Notes under the pieces: generated by a model
What the model was told of the DNA's origin: nothing
Database searches by the model: none
Seen by the model: the letters and a program-made list of their open reading frames with translations, nothing else
Assembly (NCBI RefSeq): GCF_014874095.1
Contig: NZ_JADBEB010000001.1
Location: forward strand, 1,736,001 to 1,800,000
DNA: 64,000 bases
Reading direction: 5' to 3'
From: Plantactinospora soyae
GTDB lineage: Bacteria; Actinomycetota; Actinomycetes; Mycobacteriales; Micromonosporaceae
Shown: piece by piece, positions 54,112 to 62,319 of the stretch
Numbering within the stretch: the stretch's first letter is position 1
Layout: every line of letters starts with the position of its first letter
Position numbers and translations under genes: made by a program

Positions 54112-55826
54112 CCGACATCCTGGGCCGGGTACGGAACGCGGTCCGCGGCGACCAGCGGATCGACCCCGACCGGCTGGTCGAACGGCTGACCGCGATCGAC
54201 CGGTTCATCACCGTCGTCGACGGCCAACTCCCCGACGAACGGCTGGTGCCCGCACACACGCTGGTCGAACGCGCCGGCACCCGACTCTCGCTCTCCGGGG
54301 CCCACACCGTGGTGGCGCTGGCCGGCGCCACCGGCAGCGGAAAGTCCAGCCTGTTCAACTCGCTGGCCCGGTTCGAGATGTCCCCGGTCGGCGTGCGGCG
54401 GCCCACGACCGGAGTCACCCATGCCTGCGTGTGGGGGCCGCTGGACGGCGCGACCAGGCTGCTCGACTGGGTCGGGGTGCTACCCCGGCACCGGTTCGTC
54501 CGGGAGAGCGCCCTGGACGGAACGGACGAGGCGGCCCTGCACGGCCTGGTCCTGCTCGACCTGCCCGACTTCGACTCGGTGGAACGGTCGCACCGCTCCG
54601 AGGTCGACCGGCTGCTCGGCCTGGTCGACCTGGTGGTCTGGGTCGTCGACCCGCAGAAGTACGCCGACCGGGTGCTGCACCGCAGCTACCTGCGCGAGTT
54701 CCGCCGGCACCAGGACGTCACCGTCGTGGTGCTCAACCAGGCGGACCGGCTGCCGGGCGCCGAACTGCCCCGGGTACTGGCCGACCTGCGCCGGCTGCTC
54801 GACGCCGACCAGCTCAGCAAGATCCCGGTGCTCGCCACCTCGGCCCTGCGCGACGCCGGAACGGCCCCGCTGCGGTCGGCCCTGGAACAGACCGTCGCCG
54901 AGCGGCAGGCGGCGCTGCGCCGGCTCTCCGCGGACGTGGACGAGGTGGTCGACGGGCTTTCGGACCTGATCGGATCCGCTCGGGCCGACGTCGACGTCGA
55001 CCGGCCGACGATGCGCCGGCTCATCGACGCGCTCGCCGGCGCTGCCGGCGTACCGGCGGTGGCCGAGGCGACCGAACACGCCTACCGGCACCGGGCGGTC
55101 GCGGCCACCGGTTGGCCGCTGGCCCGGGGCTGGCGGCGGTTGCGCCCCGACCCGTTGCGCCGGCTGCACCTGGCCGGCGCGACCGGACACGGCCCGGCCG
55201 GCACCCCCGCTCTGGAGGACGGCCTCGGCGGCGACCGGCCGGCGCCGGCGGCGACCTCGGTGCCCGAGCCGACCGCGGCGCAGCTCGCCGCCGTCGGGCT
55301 GGCGGTACGCGCGGTCGCCGACCGGGCCGGTACGGGCCTGCCGGCCGCCTGGTCGACGGCGGTGACCGCGGCCGCCCGGTCCCGGATGACCGACCTCCCC
55401 GACGCGCTGGACCGGGCCGTGGCCACCACCGACCTCGGAGTGGACCGCCGGCCGGTCTGGTGGCGGTTCGTCAACGCGGTGCAGTGGTTGGTGACCGTCG
55501 CCGCCGGGTTCGGGCTGGCCTGGCTGCTCCTCGGGTACGCGGTCCGGGCGCTCGGTCTTCCCCGGCTGGAGTACCCGATGGTCGGGCTGACCCCGCTGCC
55601 CACGGTGCTGCTGCTCGGCGGCCTGCTGCTCGGGGTGCTGATGGCGGTGCTGGTCCGGCCGGTCATCCGGTGGGCGGCCCGACGGGCCCGGTGGCGGGCC
55701 GAGGGCCGGATGCACGACGCGGTGGCCGAGGCCGCCCAGGGGTACGTCATCGTGCCGGTCCGCGAGGTGCTGCGGTCGTACGCCGACGCACGATCCGCAC
55801 TGGCCGCTGCCGACTCCCCACACTGA
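54108..55826 (+). CDS. dynamin-like GTPase B
   Basis: A 572-residue GTPase, partner of the upstream gene by a 4-base overlap. P-loop GATGSGKSSLFNSL near residue 75, G3 LLDLPDFDSV, G4 NQAD, then a helical region and two C-terminal membrane helices (VQWLVTVAAGFGLAWLLLG and TVLLLGGLLLGVLMAVLV). Paired membrane dynamin-like GTPases act together in membrane remodelling in other bacteria (for example DynA/DynB at Streptomyces septa). Whether this pair is orthologous is not decided from sequence. Confidence 0.85.
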   Translation: MTDILGRVRNAVRGDQRIDPDRLVERLTAIDRFITVVDGQLPDERLVPAHTLVERAGTRLSLSGAHTVVALAGATGSGKSSLFNSLARFEMSPVGVRRPTTGVTHACVWGPLDGATRLLDWVGVLPRHRFVRESALDGTDEAALHGLVLLDLPDFDSVERSHRSEVDRLLGLVDLVVWVVDPQKYADRVLHRSYLREFRRHQDVTVVVLNQADRLPGAELPRVLADLRRLLDADQLSKIPVLATSALRDAGTAPLRSALEQTVAERQAALRRLSADVDEVVDGLSDLIGSARADVDVDRPTMRRLIDALAGAAGVPAVAEATEHAYRHRAVAATGWPLARGWRRLRPDPLRRLHLAGATGHGPAGTPALEDGLGGDRPAPAATSVPEPTAAQLAAVGLAVRAVADRAGTGLPAAWSTAVTAAARSRMTDLPDALDRAVATTDLGVDRRPVWWRFVNAVQWLVTVAAGFGLAWLLLGYAVRALGLPRLEYPMVGLTPLPTVLLLGGLLLGVLMAVLVRPVIRWAARRARWRAEGRMHDAVAEAAQGYVIVPVREVLRSYADARSALAAADSPH

Positions 55827-55842
55827 GTCGCGGCGAACTGCG

Positions 55843-56280
55843 GTGAAGGCGGGCACGGGACGCGCTCGGCACCGGTCGGTCCTGATCCGGGCCGGGCTGA
55901 TCCTGCTCGGCCTCCTGCACGTCTCGTGGGGCGTACCCGCCGTGCTGGTACCCCGGTGGTTCTTCGACAACTTCCCCGGCTTCGGGCTCGGCTGGACGGC
56001 CGGCTATCCGCCGTACAATTCGCACCTGATGACCGATGTCGGGGCGGCGTTCCTCACCCTGGGCGCCATGCTGCTGGCCGCCGCCTGGCTCGATGATCGA
56101 CGGGTGACCGCCGTCGTACTGAGCGGTCTGCTGCTCTTCTCGGCCGTACACCTCGGCTTCCACCTGACGCACGGCGGCACTCTGACCAGTGCCGATCTGC
56201 TTGCCAGCCGTACCGCCCTGCTGTCCGGGGTGATCGGTCCCGGCGCGCTGCTGGTACTCGACCACCGCTGGCGGGCGTAG
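55843..56280 (+). CDS. small four-helix membrane protein
   Basis: A 145-residue integral membrane protein with four hydrophobic segments (IRAGLILLGLLHVSWGVPAV, AAFLTLGAMLLAAAWL, AVVLSGLLLFSAVHLGFHL, TALLSGVIGPGALLVL). It resembles DoxX-like or DUF4345-like families but no diagnostic motif is certain. The GTG start has no obvious ribosome site and lies 16 bases after GTPase B, so it may belong to that operon. Confidence 0.68.
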   Translation: MKAGTGRARHRSVLIRAGLILLGLLHVSWGVPAVLVPRWFFDNFPGFGLGWTAGYPPYNSHLMTDVGAAFLTLGAMLLAAAWLDDRRVTAVVLSGLLLFSAVHLGFHLTHGGTLTSADLLASRTALLSGVIGPGALLVLDHRWRA

Positions 56281-56289
56281 TGTCGAGCC

Positions 56290-57519
56290 ATGGCCTCGCC
56301 TCGGACCCCCTTTGAAGCCGTGCTGCACGCCGCTCGCGACGTGACCAAGCTCGACTGCGCGCTCGACGCCGAGATGCTCGGAACGGCACTTCTGGGCAGT
56401 GTCTATGCCATCGCGGAGGAAGACCGCAGCAGCGCCGTCCGGGAATTCGTCAGCGACTTTCTCTCCGCGACGGCGCGCCGCCGGACCGCCGCCGCGACCA
56501 CCATCCGGACCGTCTTCGCCGCGCTGGTGCCGGACGCCGTCGGCGCCGCCTCGGTCAAGCCCGGCACCCAGGCGCCGTCGTGGTCCGGCCAACTCGGCAA
56601 GGTACGCCTGACCGGCAGCTACGCCTACGGCGACGTGTACGGCGACCAGACCTCGTACCTCGCCACCTTCGCGTACGACGACAGTGAGGCGGGCGGCCCC
56701 GAGCACGCCGTGGTGGCCCTCGTCGACCACAACATCGGGATCACGAAGGATGTCTTCGTCGGCGGCCCCGCCGAGCGGATCCTCGGACAGGTCCGGGAGA
56801 TGTGCGCCGACGACGAGTTGACCTGGTTCCGGGAGGAGGATCCGGCGCGGCTGCGCGGCGAGGTCGCCCGGCACCTGGACATCACCGACGAGTTGGGGGA
56901 CCTGCCCGACGAGGGTTCGCTGGCCACCGACCGCGCCCTGGTGGGCCACCGGCTGGCGCTGCTGCCGGCACCGGCGCCCCCGGTGCTCGGTGACGACGTC
57001 GAGCCACTCTCCACGGCCGAGCGCGACCGGCTGGTACGCGCCTTCCTGGCCTCGCCCGAGGCCGCCCGGTTCGGGTTGCACCAGGTGGCCGAGGCGGATC
57101 TCGCCTCCCTGCACTTCTGTCTGAGCCTGGTGCTGGACCATTCGGCGTCGTTCCCGGACGCGGACCCGATGCGCTGGAGTCCGGCGGTCGCCGGGCTCTT
57201 CCTCCTCGACTGGGTGCACCGGCGGGCGGTGCTGGACATGGACGACGCGGCGATGCTGCCCCGGGTGGTCCGGAGCTGGGCCGCGTACGCCGCCCGGCAG
57301 CGGGCCCTGCCGGGTGAGGCGGCCTCTCAGACCGACACTTCGGTCGAGGAGATGGTGCCGGAGTTCGTCCGGCTCTACACCACCGGCGAGCGGCGCAGTC
57401 CGGCCACGGCGGCGGTGGCACAGCTGATGGCCGAGGGTGTCGACCCGAACGATCCGGAGGCGCTGGACGCCTGGATCGAGGCGAACCGGCAACGGCTGGG
57501 CGACGACCCGGTGCAGTGA
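56290..57519 (+). CDS. hypothetical protein, 409 residues
   Basis: A soluble protein of no recognised family, with helical N-terminus (AEMLGTALLGSVYAIAEED), a middle beta segment (GSYAYGDVYGDQTSYLATFAY), a segment rich in acidic residues and a C-terminus ending DPNDPEALDAWIEANRQRL. No membrane helix or signal. TAGTGT (56278-56283), which includes the stop codon of the preceding gene, lies 6 bases before the ATG and no ribosome site is visible, so the mRNA is probably leaderless and starts at the ATG. Confidence 0.75.
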   Translation: MASPRTPFEAVLHAARDVTKLDCALDAEMLGTALLGSVYAIAEEDRSSAVREFVSDFLSATARRRTAAATTIRTVFAALVPDAVGAASVKPGTQAPSWSGQLGKVRLTGSYAYGDVYGDQTSYLATFAYDDSEAGGPEHAVVALVDHNIGITKDVFVGGPAERILGQVREMCADDELTWFREEDPARLRGEVARHLDITDELGDLPDEGSLATDRALVGHRLALLPAPAPPVLGDDVEPLSTAERDRLVRAFLASPEAARFGLHQVAEADLASLHFCLSLVLDHSASFPDADPMRWSPAVAGLFLLDWVHRRAVLDMDDAAMLPRVVRSWAAYAARQRALPGEAASQTDTSVEEMVPEFVRLYTTGERRSPATAAVAQLMAEGVDPNDPEALDAWIEANRQRLGDDPVQ

Positions 57520-57553
57520 TGCGGGGCGGGGCGCCCCGACCCGGGAACTCCGA

Positions 57554-58171
57554 CTACTGACGCTCGTCGGCGGTCCGGCTCAGCAGCCGGCCCCGGCGGG
57601 CGGTCAGGCCGGGCAGGTCGACCCGGACCGGCCACGGCTGGTCGGTCGCGAACGGCTCGGTGGTGTAGTGGGTGACGTACCGGTACTGCCGGGCGCCCGG
57701 GTCGAGCACCAGCTCGGCGAGGGCGATGGTCGGCTTCTCCTCCTCCGGCACGACGATCCAGTACGCCGGTACGCCCGCCCGGGCGTACAGCGCCCGCTTG
57801 GTCTCGGTGTCCCGGAGCGCGGAGGTCGGTGACACGACCTCGACGACCAGCAGCGCGTCGGTGATCGGGAACGGGGTACGCCGCAGGTGCTGCGCCCGGG
57901 TCACCACCCCGTCCGGCCGGGGCTCGTTGTGGTCGTCGACCGTGGTCGACTGGTCGGTACCGACCGCGTACTCGTCAGAAGGGCTGGAGTCTTCCAGCAG
58001 GTTGGCGATCCAGCGGGCGATGGTGTTGTGGTCGATCGTGGCCGAGGGGGACACGATGATGCTCCCGTCAATCAGCTCGTAGCGCCGGCCGTCATCGGGC
58101 AGGGCGTGCAGGTCTGCCGTGCTGTAGCCGTGCGGGCCGGGCCGGTCGAGGGCGATCGGGACGGCGGTCAT
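57554..58171 (-). CDS. Uma2-family (DUF820) putative nuclease-fold protein
   Basis: A 205-residue PD-(D/E)xK-fold protein. It shows the family pattern: YELIDGSIIVSPSA, RPDGVV, LLVVEVVSPTSALRDTETKR and the YARAGVPAYWIV motif, supplying the Asp, Glu and Lys of the catalytic triad. Uma2 proteins are abundant and often mobile; their targets are unknown. ATG 58171 is set by GGAGG 7 bases upstream, which lies inside the perfect palindrome CGGAGG-A-CCTCCG. Confidence 0.85.
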   Translation of the reverse strand: MTAVPIALDRPGPHGYSTADLHALPDDGRRYELIDGSIIVSPSATIDHNTIARWIANLLEDSSPSDEYAVGTDQSTTVDDHNEPRPDGVVTRAQHLRRTPFPITDALLVVEVVSPTSALRDTETKRALYARAGVPAYWIVVPEEEKPTIALAELVLDPGARQYRYVTHYTTEPFATDQPWPVRVDLPGLTARRGRLLSRTADERQ

Positions 58172-58323
58172 CGGAGGACCTCCGGGATCGGTCGGGGGCG
58201 CCACGAGGTCAAGGCTACGGGTGGGACGTTCACGGGCGCCACGATAACGGTGAGCACCGACAGGTTCACGCAAACGGCGGCGGGGCGGCGCTTTCGCACC
58301 GCCCCGCCGTACCCGGGAACTTC

Positions 58324-59850
58324 TCAGATCGCGACCTCGTGGTCGTCGTGCAGTCCGCCGCCGCCCCCGGCCGGCGCGGTGGTACCACTCGCCGGGCCGC
58401 TGGTCGGCGCGGTCAGGCTGCGGGTGTCGTAGGCGTAGGTGATGACCGCGTGCGCGACGGCGTCGGACATCTCGTCGATGGCCTTCAGGCTGATGTTGTC
58501 GATGTCGTCGCAGGCCTGGTGGTAGCAGGGGTCGTAGGCGACACCGGCGGTGCCTCCGTAGACCCTGGCCTCCTCGGCCGTCTTGACCAGCTCGGCTCCG
58601 GTGAACAGGCCACCGGACGGAATGTCCACACCGGCCGCGATGAACGGGCCGTAGTCACTGCGTCCGGAGAACGGCGTCTCCGCCGAGGCCAGCCGCTGGG
58701 ACCGGAAGTAGTCGTGGAACAGCTTCTCGATCGCACCCGAGCCGGGCGGGCCGACCGCCGATCCGGTGCCGGGCGGGAACGCCGAGTTGTCGCCGTCGTA
58801 GACGAACCGGACGTAGTTCGGCGAGCCGACCATGTCGAAGTTGAGGTACAGGGCGATCCTGTCCCGCTCGGCCGCCGGCAGGTTCGCCACGTAGTGCGTC
58901 GAGCCGACCAGGTTGGCCTCCTCGGCGCCCCAGAGCGCGAACCTGACCTTGTTCCGGGTCGGGAAGATGCTCATCTTCTCGGCGATCTCCAACAGGGCGG
59001 CGCTGCCGCTGCCGTTGTCGTTGATCCCCGGGCCCTCCGGTACGGAGTCGAGGTGCGCTCCGGCCATCACCACGTTGCCGGGGTTGCCCCAGCGCGACTC
59101 GGCGAGGAGGTTCTCGGTGCTGGCCATGCCCCGGAAGGTGTCGGTGAAGACCCGCAGGGTGAGGCCACCGGCGACCTGGCCGACCAGTTCCTGGCCGAGT
59201 GCCTGGGAGACGCCGAGCGCGGCGAAGTCCAGGGTGTACGTGTTGCCCAGGGTTCCGGAGAGGTCGCCGCTGATGTTGTTGTAGATGACGGTGGCCGCCG
59301 CACCGGCCGCCGCCGCGTTGCTGGCCTTCTGCCCGAACGGGCAGGTACCCCGGCTGATCAGGACAATGGTGCCGACGTTCGCCGGGCCGAAGTCGCTGGC
59401 CGCGCAGCCCTGGGAGTCGCCGGTCGGCACGCTGGCCGGCGCGGTGACGTCGGCGCTGCCGGAGTAGCTCATGATCCGATGTGGCAGGTCGCCGGCCGGC
59501 GCCGAGGTCCGCTGCAGTTCGGACGGAGTGTTGATCAGGAACGTCTGGAAGTCGAACTGCTGCCGCGTCACCCGGTATCCGGCACGCCGGAGCACCTTCT
59601 CGGCGTAGTCGACCGACCTGTCGTAGCCGGACGCGCCCGAGGCCCGGTTGCCTCCGTTGCGGTCCGCGATCTTCTGTAGCTCCTTGAGATGCTTCTGCAC
59701 CCCCTTGGCGGTCACCGCCTTACGCAACGCCCAGGAGCCGAGGCTTCCCAGGTCTGCCTGGGCGGGCGCCGGTGCGGCCACCACCGCGAGCGCTGTCACG
59801 AGCGTGGTGGCCAGCAGGCCACGGCTCCACCTACTGCTGGTGCGACCCAC
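58324..59850 (-). CDS. secreted M28-family zinc aminopeptidase with PA domain
   Basis: A 508-residue exported peptidase. Signal peptide about 1-33 (LLATTLVTALAVVAAPAPAQA). A protease-associated insert domain follows (about 120-235, with RGTCPFGQKASNAAAAGAAA). The M28 catalytic domain has zinc ligands in GAHLDSV, GINDNGSGSAALLEIAE, WGAEEANLVGS, FDMVGSPNY and CYHQACDD. The C-terminus is a Gly/Pro/Thr-rich tail. GTG 59850 was chosen because AGGAGG lies 4-5 bases upstream; GTG 59865 would place the ribosome site inside the gene. Confidence 0.9.
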   Translation of the reverse strand: MGRTSSRWSRGLLATTLVTALAVVAAPAPAQADLGSLGSWALRKAVTAKGVQKHLKELQKIADRNGGNRASGASGYDRSVDYAEKVLRRAGYRVTRQQFDFQTFLINTPSELQRTSAPAGDLPHRIMSYSGSADVTAPASVPTGDSQGCAASDFGPANVGTIVLISRGTCPFGQKASNAAAAGAAATVIYNNISGDLSGTLGNTYTLDFAALGVSQALGQELVGQVAGGLTLRVFTDTFRGMASTENLLAESRWGNPGNVVMAGAHLDSVPEGPGINDNGSGSAALLEIAEKMSIFPTRNKVRFALWGAEEANLVGSTHYVANLPAAERDRIALYLNFDMVGSPNYVRFVYDGDNSAFPPGTGSAVGPPGSGAIEKLFHDYFRSQRLASAETPFSGRSDYGPFIAAGVDIPSGGLFTGAELVKTAEEARVYGGTAGVAYDPCYHQACDDIDNISLKAIDEMSDAVAHAVITYAYDTRSLTAPTSGPASGTTAPAGGGGGLHDDHEVAI

Positions 59851-59973
59851 GCTGCCTCCTGTCACAGGTCACCGGGGTGTTCCGGTGTTATCGAGAGACG
59901 TCAGCATAGCCAGGGGTGGATGGCCGGTGAATAGTCCACACGAGTGTGCTTACTGGCCGGTAGGAGGTGGACG

Positions 59974-60138
59974 GTGACGACGCGGATGGGGCCGGCGAGC
60001 CTCGACGCGGGAGAGCACGTCGGGCCCGCCGGCCCCATCCGAAGACCGGTCCGCCCCCCGCCGGCCGGTCAGCACGGCGGCGCTGACCGTGGCCAGCGCC
60101 GCCCAAGGCCACCGTTGCCGGGCGGCGACCTCGTCTGA
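59974..60138 (+). CDS. candidate 54-residue small ORF on a structured transcript
   Basis: GTG 59974 has a perfect AGGAGG 6 bases upstream. The predicted peptide starts VTTRMGPASLDAGEHV and is Pro/Arg/Gly-rich with no known motif. The stop is 14 bases before an intrinsic terminator. The coding region also contains a 15-bp perfect stem (59983-59997 with 60027-60041) extended by CGACG/CGTCG, so a structured RNA is the main alternative. An antisense frame (60153 to 59950) with a short hydrophobic segment is a third possibility. Confidence 0.3.
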   Translation: MTTRMGPASLDAGEHVGPAGPIRRPVRPPPAGQHGGADRGQRRPRPPLPGGDLV

Positions 60139-60152
60139 GGGATTGTGCTGCA

Positions 60153-60178
60153 CCGGTACCTCGCGGACCGGGCTTTTT
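60153..60178 (+). terminator. intrinsic terminator
   Basis: CCGGTACC pairs with GGACCGG (one bulged base, TCGC loop), followed by GCTTTTT. The plus-strand orientation requires a transcript coming from the left, where no annotated rightward gene exists; this is the main evidence for the small unit at 59974. Confidence 0.65.
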
Positions 60179-60233
60179 CGTCTTCCTGACGATAACGCCT
60201 GTGATAGCTTCTCGTCAAGGTGGTGATAATTCA

Positions 60234-60929
60234 GTGGCCGAGTACCCGCCGTTCGCCGTGACCGTCGATCTGGTGGTCCTCACCGTTCGCCAGGACGCGC
60301 TCTGCATCCTGCTCATCCGCCGGGGCATACCGCCGTACCACGGTCGCTGGGCGCTGCCCGGTGGATTCGTCGGGTTCGACGAGGACCTGGCGGACGCCGC
60401 CGCTCGGGAGCTCACCGAGGAGACCGGGGTACCCGAGGCAGTGGGCCACCTGGAGCAGTTGGGCACGTACGGCACGCCGGGGCGCGACCCGCGCGGTCGG
60501 GTGGTGACGGTGGCGTACCTGGCGCTGCTTCCGGACCTACCGCCGCCGGTGGCCGGTACCGACGCGGCCGCGGCCGACTGGCTGCCGGTATCCCGGATCG
60601 CCGAGGCCCAGCTCGCCTTCGATCATGACGTCATCCTGGCCGCCGGGCTGGAGCGGGCCCGGGCCAAGCTCGAGTACACCCCGCTGGCCACCGCCTTCTG
60701 CCCACCGGAGTTCACCATCGCCCGGCTGCGGACGGTCTACGAGACCGTCTGGAGCAGCCAACTTGACCCGCGCAACTTCCACCGGAAGGTGACCGGCACC
60801 CCCGGCTTCGTGGAGCCCGCCGGACGGGTCACCGAGGGGGATCGAGGGCGACCGGCGCAGCTCTACCGACGCGGGTCGGCCGATCTGCTGCATCCGCCGA
60901 TGCTCCGCCCGTCCCTCACCCGGAGCTGA
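60234..60929 (+). CDS. NrtR-type NUDIX-domain transcriptional regulator
   Basis: A 231-residue protein combining a NUDIX domain (about 10-140) with a C-terminal winged helix (about 155-210), the NrtR architecture that senses ADP-ribose-type metabolites and represses NAD or pentose genes. The Nudix box reads GGFVGFDEDLADAAARE-LTEETGV and is intact, so it could also be catalytic. The DNA-binding part has FTIARLRTVYETVWSSQLDP with NFHRKV. GTG 60234 has GGTGG about 9 bases upstream. The 3' end overlaps the convergent gene by 14 bases. Confidence 0.83.
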   Translation: MAEYPPFAVTVDLVVLTVRQDALCILLIRRGIPPYHGRWALPGGFVGFDEDLADAAARELTEETGVPEAVGHLEQLGTYGTPGRDPRGRVVTVAYLALLPDLPPPVAGTDAAAADWLPVSRIAEAQLAFDHDVILAAGLERARAKLEYTPLATAFCPPEFTIARLRTVYETVWSSQLDPRNFHRKVTGTPGFVEPAGRVTEGDRGRPAQLYRRGSADLLHPPMLRPSLTRS

Positions 60930-61800
60930 CCCGACGCCCCTCGGCCGGTGCCGGGACGGGACTCGGCGCGGGCACGATTCCCGGGCCGGGGGAAGGGTCT
61001 GCCCCCGGGGTGGCACTGGGTGCCGGAACAGGGCTCGGCGCCGGGGTCGGCGCGGGAGCGGTGGGCTCGGGGACGGCGGTCGGCCCCGTGGACGGGGTCG
61101 ACTCCGCCGAGGGAGTGGTCTCCGGCGAACCCGACGCACCGGTCGGTGCCGGAGATGGTCCCGGCGGCGTCGGCGACGGTCGGGCGGTACCGGTCGGCCC
61201 GGCCGACGGGGACGGCTCCGGGGACGGCGGGGACGGGGATGGCGACGGCTCCGGGGACGGCGACGGAGCGGGCGACGGCGGCAGGGTCTGCCCCGGCGTC
61301 GGCGCCGGTCCCGGAGGCGTCGGTACGGTGCCCGACTCGTTCGGGCCCGGTCCGACGTCCGGCGGCCCGCCGGGCTCCGGGCCCGACGTTCCGGCGCCGT
61401 CGGTCCAGCCGCCGGAGAAGGCGGGGAGCGGCGGCGATCCGATCCGCAGGGACCGGTCGCCCGTACCGGCCGGGCCCGGTGCCACCACCGGCGGCGTCGT
61501 CGGGAGCAGCGGTACGACCGCCAGCGGCCCGCCGGACGGCGGTGCGATGAACGGAGTGACCCCGGCCGGTGGCATCCCGTCGGCCACGGTCGCCGAACCG
61601 CTGCCGATCGCCGCCAGGATCGGCAAAGACGAGGTACCAGCCAGCAACGCGACCGTGAACAGATAGCGTCGGGTGGGTCCCGCCAGCCCTTCGGCCCGGT
61701 GGACTCCGGTCACCCGGCGGTACCCGACGTGGGCGCCGCCGGACCGCCGGTGCCGGGCCAGCAGCTTGGGAGCCGGCTCGTCGTTCCCGTGGTTGGGCAC
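60916..61800 (-). CDS. proline/serine-rich exported hypothetical protein
   Basis: A 294-residue protein with a basic N-terminus, one hydrophobic segment (YLFTVALLAGTSSLPILAAI, about 46-65) and a very long Pro/Ser/Thr/Gly-rich outer region with PSPEPSPSP-type repeats. It is probably membrane-anchored or secreted and spans the wall. No catalytic domain is present. GTG 61800 has GGAG 6 bases upstream. The tail overlaps the end of the NUDIX regulator gene on the opposite strand, an unusual arrangement for a repeat-rich sequence. Confidence 0.65.
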   Translation of the reverse strand: MPNHGNDEPAPKLLARHRRSGGAHVGYRRVTGVHRAEGLAGPTRRYLFTVALLAGTSSLPILAAIGSGSATVADGMPPAGVTPFIAPPSGGPLAVVPLLPTTPPVVAPGPAGTGDRSLRIGSPPLPAFSGGWTDGAGTSGPEPGGPPDVGPGPNESGTVPTPPGPAPTPGQTLPPSPAPSPSPEPSPSPSPPSPEPSPSAGPTGTARPSPTPPGPSPAPTGASGSPETTPSAESTPSTGPTAVPEPTAPAPTPAPSPVPAPSATPGADPSPGPGIVPAPSPVPAPAEGRRVSSG

Positions 61801-62319
61801 GGAAAACTCCTCGTCATCGGGCGGACAGATCGGTACCGGCGCGCCGGGTGGGGCGGCATCGGCCGAATGGGACCGGGCGGAGACTTGTCTCGACCAGGCG
61901 ACATTTCCGCTACCTACAGTGATGTAGTGACGGTGAGTTTGCCAGCCTTAGACAGCGTGTCAGCGACGGAGTTTGAGATGTTCGGGTCGCCGTACCCGAT
62001 CAAATCGGTTTATCTGGTGCGAACCTGGCGGCCAGCCGAATCTGGCGGAGGCCGAACTACAGGTGTGCTGAGCTGCTCTGCGAATATGGAGCCGACGGCA
62101 ACGCGGCCAGACCCTTCCGCGCACCCCCCTGCGGCAGGCGGGACGCGGTGCCGGCGCTCGGTGGACCAGGATCGGCCAGAATCTGGTCCACGCCGCGTGG
62201 CTGCCCCTACCGGGGTCAGGCGCGGCAGCCACCCCCGGTCCGGCACCAGCCGGGCGGGCGCACCAGCTGCGCGGTCGGGACACCCCCGGTGCCGACGCAC
62301 GAACGACAGGGAGATAGGG
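61801..62319 (+). promoter_or_regulatory. promoter and hairpin-rich leader of the pdh operon
   Basis: A 519-base gap. CTACA-GTGA-TGTAG (61914-61927) precedes a possible promoter (GTGACG, 16 bases, TAGACA at about 61950). Downstream are TCGGGT-N6-ACCCGA with flanking TTTGA/TCAAA (61972-62004), GTGGACCAG/CTGGTCCAC (62161-62191) and GTGGCTGCC/GGCAGCCAC (62197-62232), all perfect stems. The leader would be about 350 nt. No known riboswitch class was recognised. Confidence 0.5.

Larger units (their letters stand above)
59851..60233. other. intergenic region upstream of nrtR-like gene
   Basis: Contains the M28 peptidase promoter on the left, a candidate small transcription unit on the plus strand (59974-60178), and the regulator promoter on the right. 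TGACGA (60187-60192) and TCGTCA (60212-60217) form an inverted repeat flanking a GATA-rich segment just before the regulator gene, a possible autoregulatory site. Confidence 0.4.
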
